From: DATFQE01 sp963738205
GTDB taxonomy: Bacteria > Actinomycetota > Thermoleophilia > Gaiellales > Gaiellaceae
Assembly (NCBI GenBank): GCA_963738205.1
Contig: CAVTVQ010000007.1
Span: 1-64,000 of the forward strand
Length of the DNA: 64,000 nucleotides
Reading direction: 5' to 3'
Shown: piece after piece, positions 16,716 through 25,792 of the stretch
How the letters are laid out: each line of letters starts with the position of its first letter
Numbering within the stretch: position 1 is the stretch's first letter
Program-made: the position numbers and the translations under genes
The notes under the pieces: model-generated
What the model was told of the DNA's origin: nothing
Databases searched by the model: none
The model's input: the letters and a program-made list of their open reading frames with translations, nothing else

Positions 16716-17684
16716 TCAGGGATGTACCTGGGAGCCGTAGCCGAGGTCGAGCCGGATCGACTCCATGACCCAGAAGGTTGTGCTCTCGGTGAAGACGTCC
16801 GCGGCCGCGAGCACGCCCGTGTACTTCTCGATCACGGGCGCGGCTGCGACCGCCGTGACCTCGTCGAGATAGCCCTTCACCGCCGCCCATGAGTTCTCGC
16901 CGTACTTCACGAAGTACCGCGTGGGATCGACGGTGTCGATCGCCTTCCTCGAGCTCTCGGCGATGTCGGTCATGTACTGCTGATGGAGCGTGACGTCGTC
17001 GCGGGTGCCCAGGCGACCGAGGTGGCCGCCGATGAAGTGCTTCCACGAGTAGGCGAGCGCGTTCGCCGGAGCCTCGAGGTAGCCGGGGATGTCCTCGGTC
17101 AGGTTGGCGATGTAGACCGGCGCCCAGCCCGGGTTGACGATGTCGATCAGCATCAACGTGTCGTGGTCGGCCAGGTGGATGATGATGTTGTCGGGCGAGT
17201 GGTTGGCGCCGTGCCAGGCCAGGTCGATGCGCTCGCCGCCGATCTCGAGGGTGCGGCGGTCGCCGAAGGTCTCCTCATTGGGCGGCCTCGCCGGGTCGTC
17301 GTCGCGCAGCAGCAGCCGGCGGGTCTCCTCGTGGCCGATGCGAGCGACGCTCTTGTCGAACAGCGACGAGGCGCCGGCATGGTCGGCGTGGTGGTGCGAA
17401 TAGATGAGATGGGTCACCTTGTTGCTGGCGCCGTTTGCCGACGCGATCTCGTCGACGGCCCGCTGGATGTTGCTGCCGATCGTCGGCGGCGCGTCGAGCA
17501 GCACCACGCCGTCCGACGTGGTCAGGAACGCCGACTGGTAGGTGCCGTCGGTGACCCAGTACAGGTTCCGCTCCACGCGGCCGACGTAGTAGCCCTGCTC
17601 GTTCAGCGCGGGGCCGAGCGCCGACTGCGGCACGGGTGCGTAGTCCGGAAGCTCGGAGGTGATTGTTGTCGTCTCGGTTGTCAA
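16716..17684 (-). CDS. MBL-fold metallohydrolase
   Basis: Metallo-beta-lactamase-fold hydrolase, 322 aa. It has the metal motif SHHHADHAG, later WHGANHSPDN (third His) and LMLIDIVNPG (bridging Asp), and a helical C-terminal extension. TTG start (LTTETTT) preceded by AAAGGAGTCAGG; codons further upstream in the frame antisense the neighbouring gene and are not native. It is the last gene of a minus-strand run that includes the small membrane protein and isochorismatase-SDR genes. Substrate unknown; related proteins act on esters, lactones or sulfates. Confidence 0.88.
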   Translation of the reverse strand: MTTETTTITSELPDYAPVPQSALGPALNEQGYYVGRVERNLYWVTDGTYQSAFLTTSDGVVLLDAPPTIGSNIQRAVDEIASANGASNKVTHLIYSHHHADHAGASSLFDKSVARIGHEETRRLLLRDDDPARPPNEETFGDRRTLEIGGERIDLAWHGANHSPDNIIIHLADHDTLMLIDIVNPGWAPVYIANLTEDIPGYLEAPANALAYSWKHFIGGHLGRLGTRDDVTLHQQYMTDIAESSRKAIDTVDPTRYFVKYGENSWAAVKGYLDEVTAVAAAPVIEKYTGVLAAADVFTESTTFWVMESIRLDLGYGSQVHP

Positions 17685-17718
17685 CCTGACTCCTTTCGAG
17701 GTGTGGTCGTTGCCATGG

Positions 17719-17913
17719 TCATGCCGCCTGGGGCGAGCTCTTCTGCCGGTGGGCGAGCAGTCCCCATCCGGCGCCCGCGACGCCGAGACCGACGAGGACC
17801 GCGAAGCCGAGCACGGTGTTCGGCACGCTTGCACCTTGGTCGAGCGCGACTCCCGCCCCGATGACCGGTACCGAGAGCCCGATGAAGAGCGCTATGAGCA
17901 ACTCGGCGGTCAT
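17719..17913 (-). CDS. small membrane protein with two transmembrane helices
   Basis: 64-aa protein made of two hydrophobic helices (LLIALFIGLSVPVIGAGVAL and TVLGFAVLVGLGVAGAGWGL) joined by a short polar loop and ending in a basic tail. Its ATG overlaps the stop of the isochorismatase-SDR gene (ATGA), which supports real co-translation. No family recognised. Confidence 0.65.
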   Translation of the reverse strand: MTAELLIALFIGLSVPVIGAGVALDQGASVPNTVLGFAVLVGLGVAGAGWGLLAHRQKSSPQAA

Positions 17914-18959
17914 CGCCACCCGGTTCTCGGGCGCCGTACCCGGCGGGCAGCGTCCCAGTCTTCGTCGGTCACGCTCTCGACCAGGCCGAAGTGCGACCTG
18001 CCCGCGAGGTTGAACAGCACGTCGATCCGGCCGAACTCGCTCATCGCCAGGTCGACAAGTTGCGCGCAGTCGGCCGGGTCGCCGAGAACGCACGGCTGGA
18101 GCGACACCATCGCGCCGCCGGCCGCCTCGACCAGCTCGAGTGTTTCTTCCGCAGGCTCGATCACCACGTCGCAGCCGACGACCCGCGCACCTTCGCGGGC
18201 GAAGGTCAGGGCGGTCGCCCGCCCCATGCTGCCGCCCGTGCCGGTGACGATGCAGACCTTGCCTGAGAGCCTCCCCGGCATCAGCTCGCTGCGCCTGCAG
18301 CCTGCTCCGCGTAGGCCGGCTGCAGCGGCCTTCTCGGCATCCGCGACACCGACCTCGTCTGTGAGCTGCGGGATCTCGCGGAAGTACCAGTAGATCGTGT
18401 CGATCGCAGGCCCTCTGAGCGGGCCCGCCCAGTCGCGGAACAGCTCGGTGGTCACTGCGAGCGCGGTCGTCGGCACGGCGCCGGCGTGCGCGAGACGCTC
18501 GATGGCGGTTCGATGGGCAGCCTGCGAGCGGCCGCCGACGGCGTCGGCGACGTACATGACGTCGTAGGCGTCGTTCAAGGCCTGGACGGTCGCAAACGTG
18601 AGGCAGATCTCCGTGTGGAGGCCACCGATGATCAGTCGCTTGCGCCCCGTCGCCTTCACGGCTTCGCTGAACGCCTCGTCCTCGAAGGCGTTCATCGAAT
18701 ACCGGTCGATTGGATCGATCCCGTCGAGCTCGGACAGAATCGACGGAAGCGTCGGCCCGTTGAAGCCGGCGCCCACGCCCACGGTCGTGAGCACGATCGG
18801 CACGTCGAACGCCTTCGCTGTCCTGGCCAGCAGCCGGACGTGCATCTCAACGAGGTCGGCGCTCGTCTCTGAGCGGATGACCTCGAACATCTCCTTCTGG
18901 TAGTCGATCAGCACCAACGCGCAGTCGTCGGCGGTCCAGACACCGAGATCGTTCGTCAT
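17910..18959 (-). CDS. isochorismatase-family hydrolase fused in frame to a truncated SDR
   Basis: 349 aa. Residues 1-215 are a complete isochorismatase-like cysteine hydrolase (YcaC group): catalytic Asp19 in LIDYQKE, Lys near 107, and Cys119 in GGLHTEICLTFA. From Met227 a second protein begins, with SDR cofactor motif TGTGGSMG (239-246) and NLAG (317-320). It stops at DEDWDAARR plus a foreign tail, before the catalytic Ser and YxxxK, so the SDR part cannot be an active dehydrogenase. The join reads GAGCTGATG, where a one-base shift would restore TGATG stop/start coupling, so the fusion looks secondary. ATG preceded by GAAGGAGAG. Confidence 0.85.
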   Translation of the reverse strand: MTNDLGVWTADDCALVLIDYQKEMFEVIRSETSADLVEMHVRLLARTAKAFDVPIVLTTVGVGAGFNGPTLPSILSELDGIDPIDRYSMNAFEDEAFSEAVKATGRKRLIIGGLHTEICLTFATVQALNDAYDVMYVADAVGGRSQAAHRTAIERLAHAGAVPTTALAVTTELFRDWAGPLRGPAIDTIYWYFREIPQLTDEVGVADAEKAAAAGLRGAGCRRSELMPGRLSGKVCIVTGTGGSMGRATALTFAREGARVVGCDVVIEPAEETLELVEAAGGAMVSLQPCVLGDPADCAQLVDLAMSEFGRIDVLFNLAGRSHFGLVESVTDEDWDAARRVRRPRTGWR

Positions 18960-18994
18960 CGTTTCTCTCCTTCGGGTGCTCGCATGGGTTGACG

Positions 18995-20545
18995 TCAGTT
19001 GGCTTCGAGTTGGCCCGCCAAGCCGCGGCGGGGCGGGCAAACGGGGGTGTGCTGCGAAACAACCGCGACCTGGGGCTCACCGACTTGTGGCTCGCTCTCG
19101 GCCTGAGCCGGTTGCGACTCGATTAGCAGTGCGGCGAGCGCGGCGCCCACTGCGGCGGTGGCAGCGAGGACATAGAACGCGATCTGGAAGCCGTGCGTGA
19201 GCGCTGGGCCGCTGAGCGGATTGACCCCGGCGTGGGAGTCCACGTAGCGGTTGGTGAAGGTGGTCGCGATCGTCGTAGCGGCCGCGACGCCGATCGCCCC
19301 GCCGATCTGCTGGCTCGTGTTGATCAGGCCTGAGGCGATGCCGGCATCCGCCGGGCGGACTCCGGTGAGTGCGCCGATCGACATCGGTATGAAGACGAAG
19401 GCCAGCCCGAGCCCGCTGATGATGAAACCTGGGAACAGGTCCCAGAAGTAGTGCCCGTCAATCGGTAGTTGCGCGAAGAGCACGAGGGCCACCGTCGAAA
19501 GCCCCAGCCCGACAGGCAAGACGCTCCTGACTCCGAACCTCGTCACGAGTCCTTGCGCGACAGCCGACAAGGCGATGGTCGTCACCGTCAGCGCGATGTA
19601 GGCGACCCCGGTCTTGAGCGCCGAGTAGTGCAGGACCTGCTGCATGTACAGCGTGAGCAGGAAGAACTGTGAGAAGACGGCGGCGGTCGCGATCAGGGCG
19701 CTGAGGTTCGATCCGGCGAGCGTCCGTAGCCGCAAGATGCGTAGCGGCAACAGCGGCGCCTTCGTGCGCGACTCGATCAGGAAGAAGGAGGCGATCAGCA
19801 CCGCCGAGCCCGTCAAGAGAGCGATGGTCTCGGGCGTGCCCCAGCCGTGTTGTGCGGCGCGAGTCATCCCGTAGACGAGCAGCATCAGACCGGCGGTGAT
19901 CGTCGCCGCACCGGCGAAGTCGAAGTACCGATCGGCCAAGTCGGCGCGGCTCTCGCGCAAGAGCAGGGGGCTGAGTACGAGGACGGCAGCCCCGACGGGC
20001 ACGTTGACGTAGAAGATCCACGGCCAGCTGAACGCGCTGGTCAAGACACCGCCGAGCAGCACGCCCACGGCGCCACCGCTGCCCGCCACAGCGCCCCAGA
20101 TCCCGAGCGCCCGATTGCGGTCGCGACCTTCCTGGAAGGTGGTGGTCAGGATCGAGAGTGCGGCGGGCGACATCATGGCGGCGCCGAGACCCTGCAAGCC
20201 CCGGAACGCGATCAGCGAGCCTTCCGACCAGGCGAGCCCATTGAGCAGCGAACTGACCGTGAACAGGGCCAGCCCGGCCATGAACAGGCGGCGGCGTCCG
20301 AGCAGATCCGCCAGCCGTCCACCGAGCAGGAGAAACCCACCAAAGAAGATCGAGTAGGTAGTGATCACCCACTGCAGGTTCTCCTGCGAGAAGCCCAGAT
20401 CGGTCTTGATCGAGGGCAGTGCCACGTTCACGATCGAAATGTCGAGCACGACCATGAACTGCGCCGTCACGATCACGGCGAGAGCGAGCCAGCGGCGACG
20501 GTCCTCTGCCCCGATTGCGGGCTGTGTCACGACTTCAGCGGACAT
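18995..20545 (-). CDS. MFS drug exporter, DHA2 family (14 TM)
   Basis: Proton-coupled multidrug exporter of the DHA2 (EmrB/QacA) family, 516 aa with 14 predicted helices. Motifs seen: LDISIVNVALPSI in helix 1, the loop 2-3 motif GGRLADLLGRRRLF, and motif C-like GSGGAVGVLLGGVL in helix 5. ATG after GGGGAAGAAGG. It is upstream of the isochorismatase gene on the same strand and probably transcribed with it. About 100 bp upstream lies a 24-bp element also found upstream of the LUD gene, suggesting shared control. Confidence 0.93.
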   Translation of the reverse strand: MSAEVVTQPAIGAEDRRRWLALAVIVTAQFMVVLDISIVNVALPSIKTDLGFSQENLQWVITTYSIFFGGFLLLGGRLADLLGRRRLFMAGLALFTVSSLLNGLAWSEGSLIAFRGLQGLGAAMMSPAALSILTTTFQEGRDRNRALGIWGAVAGSGGAVGVLLGGVLTSAFSWPWIFYVNVPVGAAVLVLSPLLLRESRADLADRYFDFAGAATITAGLMLLVYGMTRAAQHGWGTPETIALLTGSAVLIASFFLIESRTKAPLLPLRILRLRTLAGSNLSALIATAAVFSQFFLLTLYMQQVLHYSALKTGVAYIALTVTTIALSAVAQGLVTRFGVRSVLPVGLGLSTVALVLFAQLPIDGHYFWDLFPGFIISGLGLAFVFIPMSIGALTGVRPADAGIASGLINTSQQIGGAIGVAAATTIATTFTNRYVDSHAGVNPLSGPALTHGFQIAFYVLAATAAVGAALAALLIESQPAQAESEPQVGEPQVAVVSQHTPVCPPRRGLAGQLEAN

Positions 20546-20646
20546 CCTTCTTCCCCTTTCGCAGCTTGCGAGCCACAGCGGGCTCGCGACGGGCCGTGCG
20601 TTTCGGGTCTCTTGTGCTGCGTTGAGGGTGCGCCACCGCGGCGAGG

Positions 20647-20670
20647 GATCGCATCCGCCGGCGGCTAGTC
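20647..20670. promoter_or_regulatory. shared 24-bp upstream element, copy 1
   Basis: GATCGCATCCGCCG followed by a GGC/AGTC block; 21 of 24 positions match 22953-22976. It lies upstream of the DHA2 exporter and overlaps the very 3' end of the DsbA-like gene. Possible binding site of the nearby LAL regulator (inference). Confidence 0.45.
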
Positions 20671-21250
20671 ATGTCGGCCGGTCGTTGCGAGTGCGGTGTC
20701 CGGGCGGCTGGACCGTCAACGCTTCCGCCAGGCTGGCCGCGTCGTAACGACCCACGTACACCACGCCGTCGATAAAGACGGTCGGGGTGCCGCGAACCTC
20801 CGCCGAAGCTAGTCCGCTCTCGACATCCCGGCGGATGCGCCGCCTGACGTCCGGCCCCACGCGATCCTCGTCGAAGCGTTCGACGTCCAGACCGAGCTGC
20901 TCGGCGTACTGCAGCAGATCGTCGTCTTCGAGCGCCCTCTGCGAGTGAAAAAGAACCTCGTGCATGGCCCAGAAACCGTCCTGCAAGGCAGCTGCCTCGG
21001 CGGCGGCGGCCGCCCCGAACGCATGCGAATGGATCTGGACGAGCGGAAAGTGCCGGAAGGCAAAACGAACGCGCCCGCTCAGTTCCTGCTCGACGTATTC
21101 GATCGCCCGAAACGCTTGCCGGGAATAGGGGCACTCGTAGTCGCCGTACTCGAGAATGAGTCGACCGGCCGTCGGCCCGCGGGCGTGGTCGACTTCATCG
21201 TCCAATGGGGCCAAACCCGGCCGGACGTCTTCCGGCACCTCCGGCTCCAA
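20669..21250 (-). CDS. DsbA-like thioredoxin-fold protein with monothiol CPYS site
   Basis: 193-aa thioredoxin-fold protein of the DsbA/NhaA-C-terminal type. The active site reads DYECPYSRQAF, so Cys40 is kept but the second Cys of CxxC is Ser. The cis-proline motif GTPTVFIDG is intact. There is no signal peptide, so it is probably cytoplasmic and acts as a monothiol (glutathionylation-type or conjugating) protein rather than a disulfide oxidase. TTG start with a poor ribosome site, so the true start is uncertain. It lies between the exporter and esterase genes on the same strand. Confidence 0.85.
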   Translation of the reverse strand: MEPEVPEDVRPGLAPLDDEVDHARGPTAGRLILEYGDYECPYSRQAFRAIEYVEQELSGRVRFAFRHFPLVQIHSHAFGAAAAAEAAALQDGFWAMHEVLFHSQRALEDDDLLQYAEQLGLDVERFDEDRVGPDVRRRIRRDVESGLASAEVRGTPTVFIDGVVYVGRYDAASLAEALTVQPPGHRTRNDRPT

Positions 21251-21313
21251 GTCTCGCGTCCTCTCAGGCTTCTAAATGGACAAGACGACCGGTCCGCTCA
21301 TCGGGCACGCGGC

Positions 21314-22228
21314 TCATGCGGCTGCCCTCAGTGCGGCAGCGGCGAGGTGCACCGACAGGAGCTGCCCGGCTCTGTCGAGCGCCGCGGCCGCTTCGTCAAG
21401 GATCAGGTGATAGGCCTGGAAGACGTGGGGCACCCCAGCGGTGATGTCGAGGGTGACCTCGACGTCGGCGGTCGCGGCTTGTCGCGCGAGGCGGACGGCG
21501 TCGTCGAGAAGAACCTCGTGAGTTCCGGCCTGGATGATCAGGGGCGGCAGGCCGGACAGATCGGCGAAGATCGGGCTGATGAGGCCAAGAGCGGCGTCTT
21601 GTCCCGCCGTATAGTCGGTGACTCGGGATCGGAGGTTTTCCCGGCTCATCAGCGAGTCGACCTCGCGCTTGGTTTCCATGGTCGTCCCCGCCAGGGTGAG
21701 GTCGGCATACGGCGACATGACGAACGCTGCGGCTGCCAGGGGCAGCCCGTGATCGCGCGCGTTGACCAGGGTGGCGATGGCGAGTCCGCCGCCGGCGGAC
21801 TCTCCCGCGAAGGCGATGTCCGAAGGGGCGATGCCGTTGTCCAGGAGGGTTTCGTAGGCTGCAAGAGCGTCGTCGACGGCTGCCGGATACGGGTGCTCGG
21901 GGGCGAGCCGGTAGTCGACGGAGATGACCTTGGCCTGCGTCCGCCGACCGACCTGCGAGGCCAGGTCAGCGGCGAGGAAGGCGTCCCCCAGCACGTACAC
22001 GCCGCCGTGGAAGTAGAGAACGACGTGGCGAGGTTCGATTCCGTCGACTGTGATCTCCGCGGTTGGGACGCCGCCCAGTGCGGCGGCGGTCACGGTCACG
22101 TCGGCGGGCAGCGGCTGCGCCGATAGCAACTCTCGGAGCAGTCGCCGTTGCTCGTCGACATCGCTGCCGGCCGGGAAGGCCGACTGCCGCAGGATTGCTT
22201 CGAGGTTTTCTCGCTGCTCAGCGCTCAC
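21314..22228 (-). CDS. alpha/beta hydrolase, hormone-sensitive-lipase family esterase
   Basis: Carboxylesterase of 304 aa. Oxyanion-hole motif LYFHGGVYVLG, nucleophile elbow GESAGGG, acid in the LLDDA region (about D250) and catalytic His in GVPHVFQ. YRLAPEHPYPAAVDD is diagnostic of the HSL group. GTG start after GGGAGATCCTCC. It sits downstream of the LUD gene in the same direction (47-bp gap), probably one operon. Substrate is likely a short-chain ester; not determinable. Confidence 0.92.
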   Translation of the reverse strand: MSAEQRENLEAILRQSAFPAGSDVDEQRRLLRELLSAQPLPADVTVTAAALGGVPTAEITVDGIEPRHVVLYFHGGVYVLGDAFLAADLASQVGRRTQAKVISVDYRLAPEHPYPAAVDDALAAYETLLDNGIAPSDIAFAGESAGGGLAIATLVNARDHGLPLAAAAFVMSPYADLTLAGTTMETKREVDSLMSRENLRSRVTDYTAGQDAALGLISPIFADLSGLPPLIIQAGTHEVLLDDAVRLARQAATADVEVTLDITAGVPHVFQAYHLILDEAAAALDRAGQLLSVHLAAAALRAAA

Positions 22229-22275
22229 GGAGGATCTCCCTTCGGTTGGGTTGGTCTGGCGGCGCTCCAGGACTC

Positions 22276-22902
22276 TCAGAAGCCAACCGACTGTCGGACG
22301 AGGACGACGTGGATACGGCCGGGGAATTCCTGGTGAATCTCGAGAACCTTTGCGATCTGGCTGTTCTGCCCGTAGGCGGCGTACGCCCGCGCATCCTCGA
22401 GTGGGAGGCTGTGCTCGGCGATCCGTTCACGGGCCTCCTCTGCGGAGGAGACGAGCTTCTGCGTGCCGACGACGAAGATGACGTTTGCGGCGCCCCACAC
22501 ATAGGAGGCGAGCTGGCTGCCGGAAGCCGAGGCGACGACGAGAGTCCCATCGCTGGTGATCGCGTGAACACTGCCAAGCGCGAAGTCGGGCTGGCCTGCG
22601 ATCGCTTTCATCTCCTGCAACTGGGTGGCGAAGTCGAGCGCCATCATCTTGTTGCGCGCCGACTCGTAGCGCCCGCCTTCGTCGACCGCGGCGGCGATAC
22701 CGGCCTCCTGGAGCGTGACCGACGTGTTGGTCATCACGGACGAGCCTTCGGGGATGCGGGCGAGGACGGCTTCGCGGGCAGCGTCGAGGTCGTCGACCAC
22801 CTCCACGCTGAAGCCGTGCTCTTCGAGGGCGACGACGGTTGCGGCGAGCGTCTCCTCGCGAGGTAACGTCGTGAAGCGCTCAGGTTGCTCGACTGTGGTC
22901 AT
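22276..22902 (-). CDS. LUD-domain protein (LutC/YkgG-like)
   Basis: 208-aa protein of the LUD (lactate utilisation) domain group. It shows MTNTSVTLQEAG, a DFALGSVHAITSDGTLVVAS stretch typical of the domain and GTQKLVSSAEEA near the end. LutC-type proteins normally work with LutA/LutB iron-sulfur proteins, which are not here, so this belongs to the solitary LUD group of unknown role. Start ATG with a strong AAAGGAGGAGCC; the open frame upstream to 23166 antisenses the LAL gene. Divergent from the LAL regulator at 23021. Confidence 0.87.
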   Translation of the reverse strand: MTTVEQPERFTTLPREETLAATVVALEEHGFSVEVVDDLDAAREAVLARIPEGSSVMTNTSVTLQEAGIAAAVDEGGRYESARNKMMALDFATQLQEMKAIAGQPDFALGSVHAITSDGTLVVASASGSQLASYVWGAANVIFVVGTQKLVSSAEEARERIAEHSLPLEDARAYAAYGQNSQIAKVLEIHQEFPGRIHVVLVRQSVGF

Positions 22903-22952
22903 TCTGGCTCCTCCTTTCGGAACACCTCCGAGAATGAGGAGCGGCGGGTGGC

Positions 22953-22976
22953 GATCGCATCCGCCGATGGCCAGTC
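22953..22976. promoter_or_regulatory. shared 24-bp upstream element, copy 2
   Basis: GATCGCATCCGCCG plus ATGGCCAGTC; nearly identical to 20647-20670. Together with flanking GGCGGGTG it forms an imperfect inverted repeat (GGCGGGTG ... CATCCGCC). It lies in the divergent promoter region between the LUD gene and the LAL regulator. Confidence 0.5.
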
Positions 22977-23020
22977 GTTGCAGCCTGTCGGCGCGCGTGT
23001 AGCGTCGGTTCACAAGCAAG

Positions 23021-25792
23021 ATGGCCAAGCTCTCCCTAGGTAGCCGCCCCGCGACTGCGCTTACGGGCCGGCGCAGCGAATGCGACGTGCTAGACCGCCT
23101 GATCGAGGCCGTCGGCGCGGGCGAAAGCAGAGCGCTCGTGGTGCGTGGCGAACCGGGCGTGGGCAAGACGGCGCTTCTGGAGTACCTCGTCGAGCAAGCG
23201 CCAGGTTTTCGGGTGGTACGCGCCGCCGGCGTGCAGTCGGAGATGGAGCTTGCCTTCGCCGGGCTGCATCAGCTGCTGGCGTCGATGCTGGATCGCCTCG
23301 AAGGTCTACCGGCACCGCAGAGCGAGGCGCTTCGGACAGCCTTCGGGCTCGCCTCCGGGCGTCCCCCGGATCGCTTCTTCCTCGGTCTCGCTGTGCTGAC
23401 CCTGCTTTCCGATTTGGCGGAGGAGCAGCCGCTCCTCTGTGTGGTGGACGACGAGCAGTGGCTCGACCGCGCCTCGGCCGACGTCCTCGCCTTCGTTGCG
23501 CGTCGCCTGGACCGAGAATCCGTCGGCTTGATCTTCGCCGCGCGCGCCGCAAGCGATGAACTCGCCGCGCTGCCGGAGCTTGTCGTCGGGGGGTTGAGCG
23601 ACGTGGATGCTTACGCTCTACTGGACTCGATTCTGACTGCACCCCTGGACCTGCGCGTCCGCGAGCAGATCGTCAGCGAGTCGCGCGGCATCCCGCTCGC
23701 GATGCTGGAGGTGCTTCGAGATTTGACTCCGGCAGAGCTCGCGGGCGGCTTCGGAATCGCCGGCGGCGTACCGGTCTCCGGCAGCATCGAGGAAACTTTC
23801 CGGCGCCGGATCGACGCGCTCCCGTCCGATTCACGACGCCTATTGCAGCTCGCGGCGGCCGATCCTATCGGCGACCCGCTACTCGTCTGGCGCGCGGCCG
23901 AGCGGCTGGGTGTCTCGACTGACGCCGCCATGGCACCAGCTCAGGCCGGCTTACTCGAGTTCGGCGCGCGCGTGCGCTTTCGCCATTCGCTGGTGCGCTC
24001 GGCCGCCTACTGGTCGGCGTCGCTTCAGGAGAGGCAGGAAGCGCACCGCGCGCTGGCGGACGTGACAGACCCCGTGATCGACCTCGACCGCCACGCCTGG
24101 CACCGGGCCCACGCTGCCGTCGGCCCCGACGAGGACGTCGCAGAGGAGCTTGACCGCTCCGCCGCTCGAGCACAGGCGCGCGGAGGCTTAGCTGCGGCTG
24201 CCGCCTTTCTCGAGCGCTCGGCCCAGCTGACGCTCGAACCCGTCCGCCGTGCGGAACGCCTGCTTGCGGCTGCCCGGGCGAAGCGGGATGCCGGGGCGTT
24301 CGAAGCGGCGCTGGAGCTTCTCGTCACACTCGAGACTGCGCAGCTCGGCTCCTACTCGACGGCCGAGGCCGGGCATTTGCGCGGGCAGATCGCCTTAGAG
24401 CAACAGCGGGGCAGTGACGCGGCCCGGCTGCTGCTCAGCGCCGCCAGACGCCTGACGCCACTCGACGCCTCCCTCGCTCGCGAAACGCACCTCGAGGCGC
24501 TCGTGGCCGCTCTGTGGGCGGGTGACCTCGATCGCACCGGCGGCGTACTGGCTGCGGCGGAGGCTGCGCGTACCGCGCCGGCGGGTCCCGAGCCGCCACG
24601 CGCAGTGGACGTCGCACTCGACGCCCTCGCGATCGGCCTAACCGAGGACTACGAGGCCGCTGCGCCCCTTTTGACTCGCGCCCTCGAGCTCCTTCTCGCG
24701 CAGGACATGGGCAGCGACGAGGTCGGCCGCTCGCTCTGGCTCGCCGCCTCGAGGGCAACTCAGGCGATTGCTATCGAGCTGTGGGACGTCGACGCCGTGC
24801 ATACCTTGGCCACCCGTCAGCTAGAGGTCGCACGCCAGGCAGGCGCACTCGTTCAGTTGCGCCTCGCACTCAACTTCCTCGGTGGAACCCTCGTTTACTC
24901 CGGGGAGGTGGCGAAGGCCGAGCTTCTCTTCGACGAGGATCGCCTGGTCGCCGAGGCGACCGGCAACCAGCCGGTTCTCTACAACGACGTGTTGGTCGCG
25001 GTCTGGCGCGGCCAGGAGGCGCAGGCAACCGAGCTGCTCGAGGTCACACGACGCCAGGCGAACGCGCGCGGCATGGGCCGATTCGTCAGCAGCCTGACTC
25101 ACCTCGAGTCGGTGCTCAACAACGCCCTCGGTCGATACGAAGCAGCACGCGAGGCCGCTTGGCAAGCGTTCAAACACGGCGATCTGGGATTCGGGCCCCT
25201 GATCGTGCCGGAGTTGGCCGAGGCAGCGTCTCGAACAGGCGACGCGGCGCTGCTGAGGACCGCGCTCGACTGGCTGACCGAACGCGCTCGCGTGACACCG
25301 ACGGAGTGGTCGCTCGGGATCGAAGCCCGCGTTCGCGCGCTATCGAGCGAAGGCGCAGCCGCAGAGGCTCTCTACCACGAAGCGCTCGAGCGCCTCGGCC
25401 GTACCCGCCTTCGCATCGAGCTCGCCCGCACGCACCTGCTCTACGGGGAGTGGTTGCGACGCGAGCAAAGGCGCGTCGACGCCCGCGAGCAGCTGCACAC
25501 CGCCGACGACATGTTGTCGATGATGGGCGTCGAAGCGTTCGCCGACCGGACCCGCCGTGAGCTCCTCGCCACGGGCGAGACCGTCCGCAAACGCCGCGTC
25601 GAGACCCGAGGCAACCTGACCGCCCAAGAGGCCCAGATCGCTCGCCTCGCCCGCGACGGACTTACGAATCCCGAGATCGGCGCCCAGCTATTCATCAGCC
25701 CGCGTACGGTCCAGTACCACTTGCGCAAGGTGTTCCTCAAGCTCGGGATCAGCTCCCGCGCCGAGCTCGATCGGGTTCTTCCCGGAACCTGA
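23021..25792 (+). CDS. LuxR-family LAL-type regulator with AAA ATPase
   Basis: 923-aa ATP-dependent LuxR-family regulator. Walker A GEPGVGKTALL (about 43-53), Walker B LLCVVDDEQWLD, then an HQLL/LFxRRIDAL-type helical arm (EETFRRRIDALP) and a TPR-rich middle part. The C-terminal HTH (about 862-918) has NLTAQEAQIARLARDGLTN and SPRTVQYHLRKVFLKLG. ATG follows a weak AAGCAAG. It is divergent from the LUD-esterase operon, which it probably controls. Its TGA stop directly abuts tRNA-Thr fragment D. Confidence 0.94.
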   Translation: MAKLSLGSRPATALTGRRSECDVLDRLIEAVGAGESRALVVRGEPGVGKTALLEYLVEQAPGFRVVRAAGVQSEMELAFAGLHQLLASMLDRLEGLPAPQSEALRTAFGLASGRPPDRFFLGLAVLTLLSDLAEEQPLLCVVDDEQWLDRASADVLAFVARRLDRESVGLIFAARAASDELAALPELVVGGLSDVDAYALLDSILTAPLDLRVREQIVSESRGIPLAMLEVLRDLTPAELAGGFGIAGGVPVSGSIEETFRRRIDALPSDSRRLLQLAAADPIGDPLLVWRAAERLGVSTDAAMAPAQAGLLEFGARVRFRHSLVRSAAYWSASLQERQEAHRALADVTDPVIDLDRHAWHRAHAAVGPDEDVAEELDRSAARAQARGGLAAAAAFLERSAQLTLEPVRRAERLLAAARAKRDAGAFEAALELLVTLETAQLGSYSTAEAGHLRGQIALEQQRGSDAARLLLSAARRLTPLDASLARETHLEALVAALWAGDLDRTGGVLAAAEAARTAPAGPEPPRAVDVALDALAIGLTEDYEAAAPLLTRALELLLAQDMGSDEVGRSLWLAASRATQAIAIELWDVDAVHTLATRQLEVARQAGALVQLRLALNFLGGTLVYSGEVAKAELLFDEDRLVAEATGNQPVLYNDVLVAVWRGQEAQATELLEVTRRQANARGMGRFVSSLTHLESVLNNALGRYEAAREAAWQAFKHGDLGFGPLIVPELAEAASRTGDAALLRTALDWLTERARVTPTEWSLGIEARVRALSSEGAAAEALYHEALERLGRTRLRIELARTHLLYGEWLRREQRRVDAREQLHTADDMLSMMGVEAFADRTRRELLATGETVRKRRVETRGNLTAQEAQIARLARDGLTNPEIGAQLFISPRTVQYHLRKVFLKLGISSRAELDRVLPGT

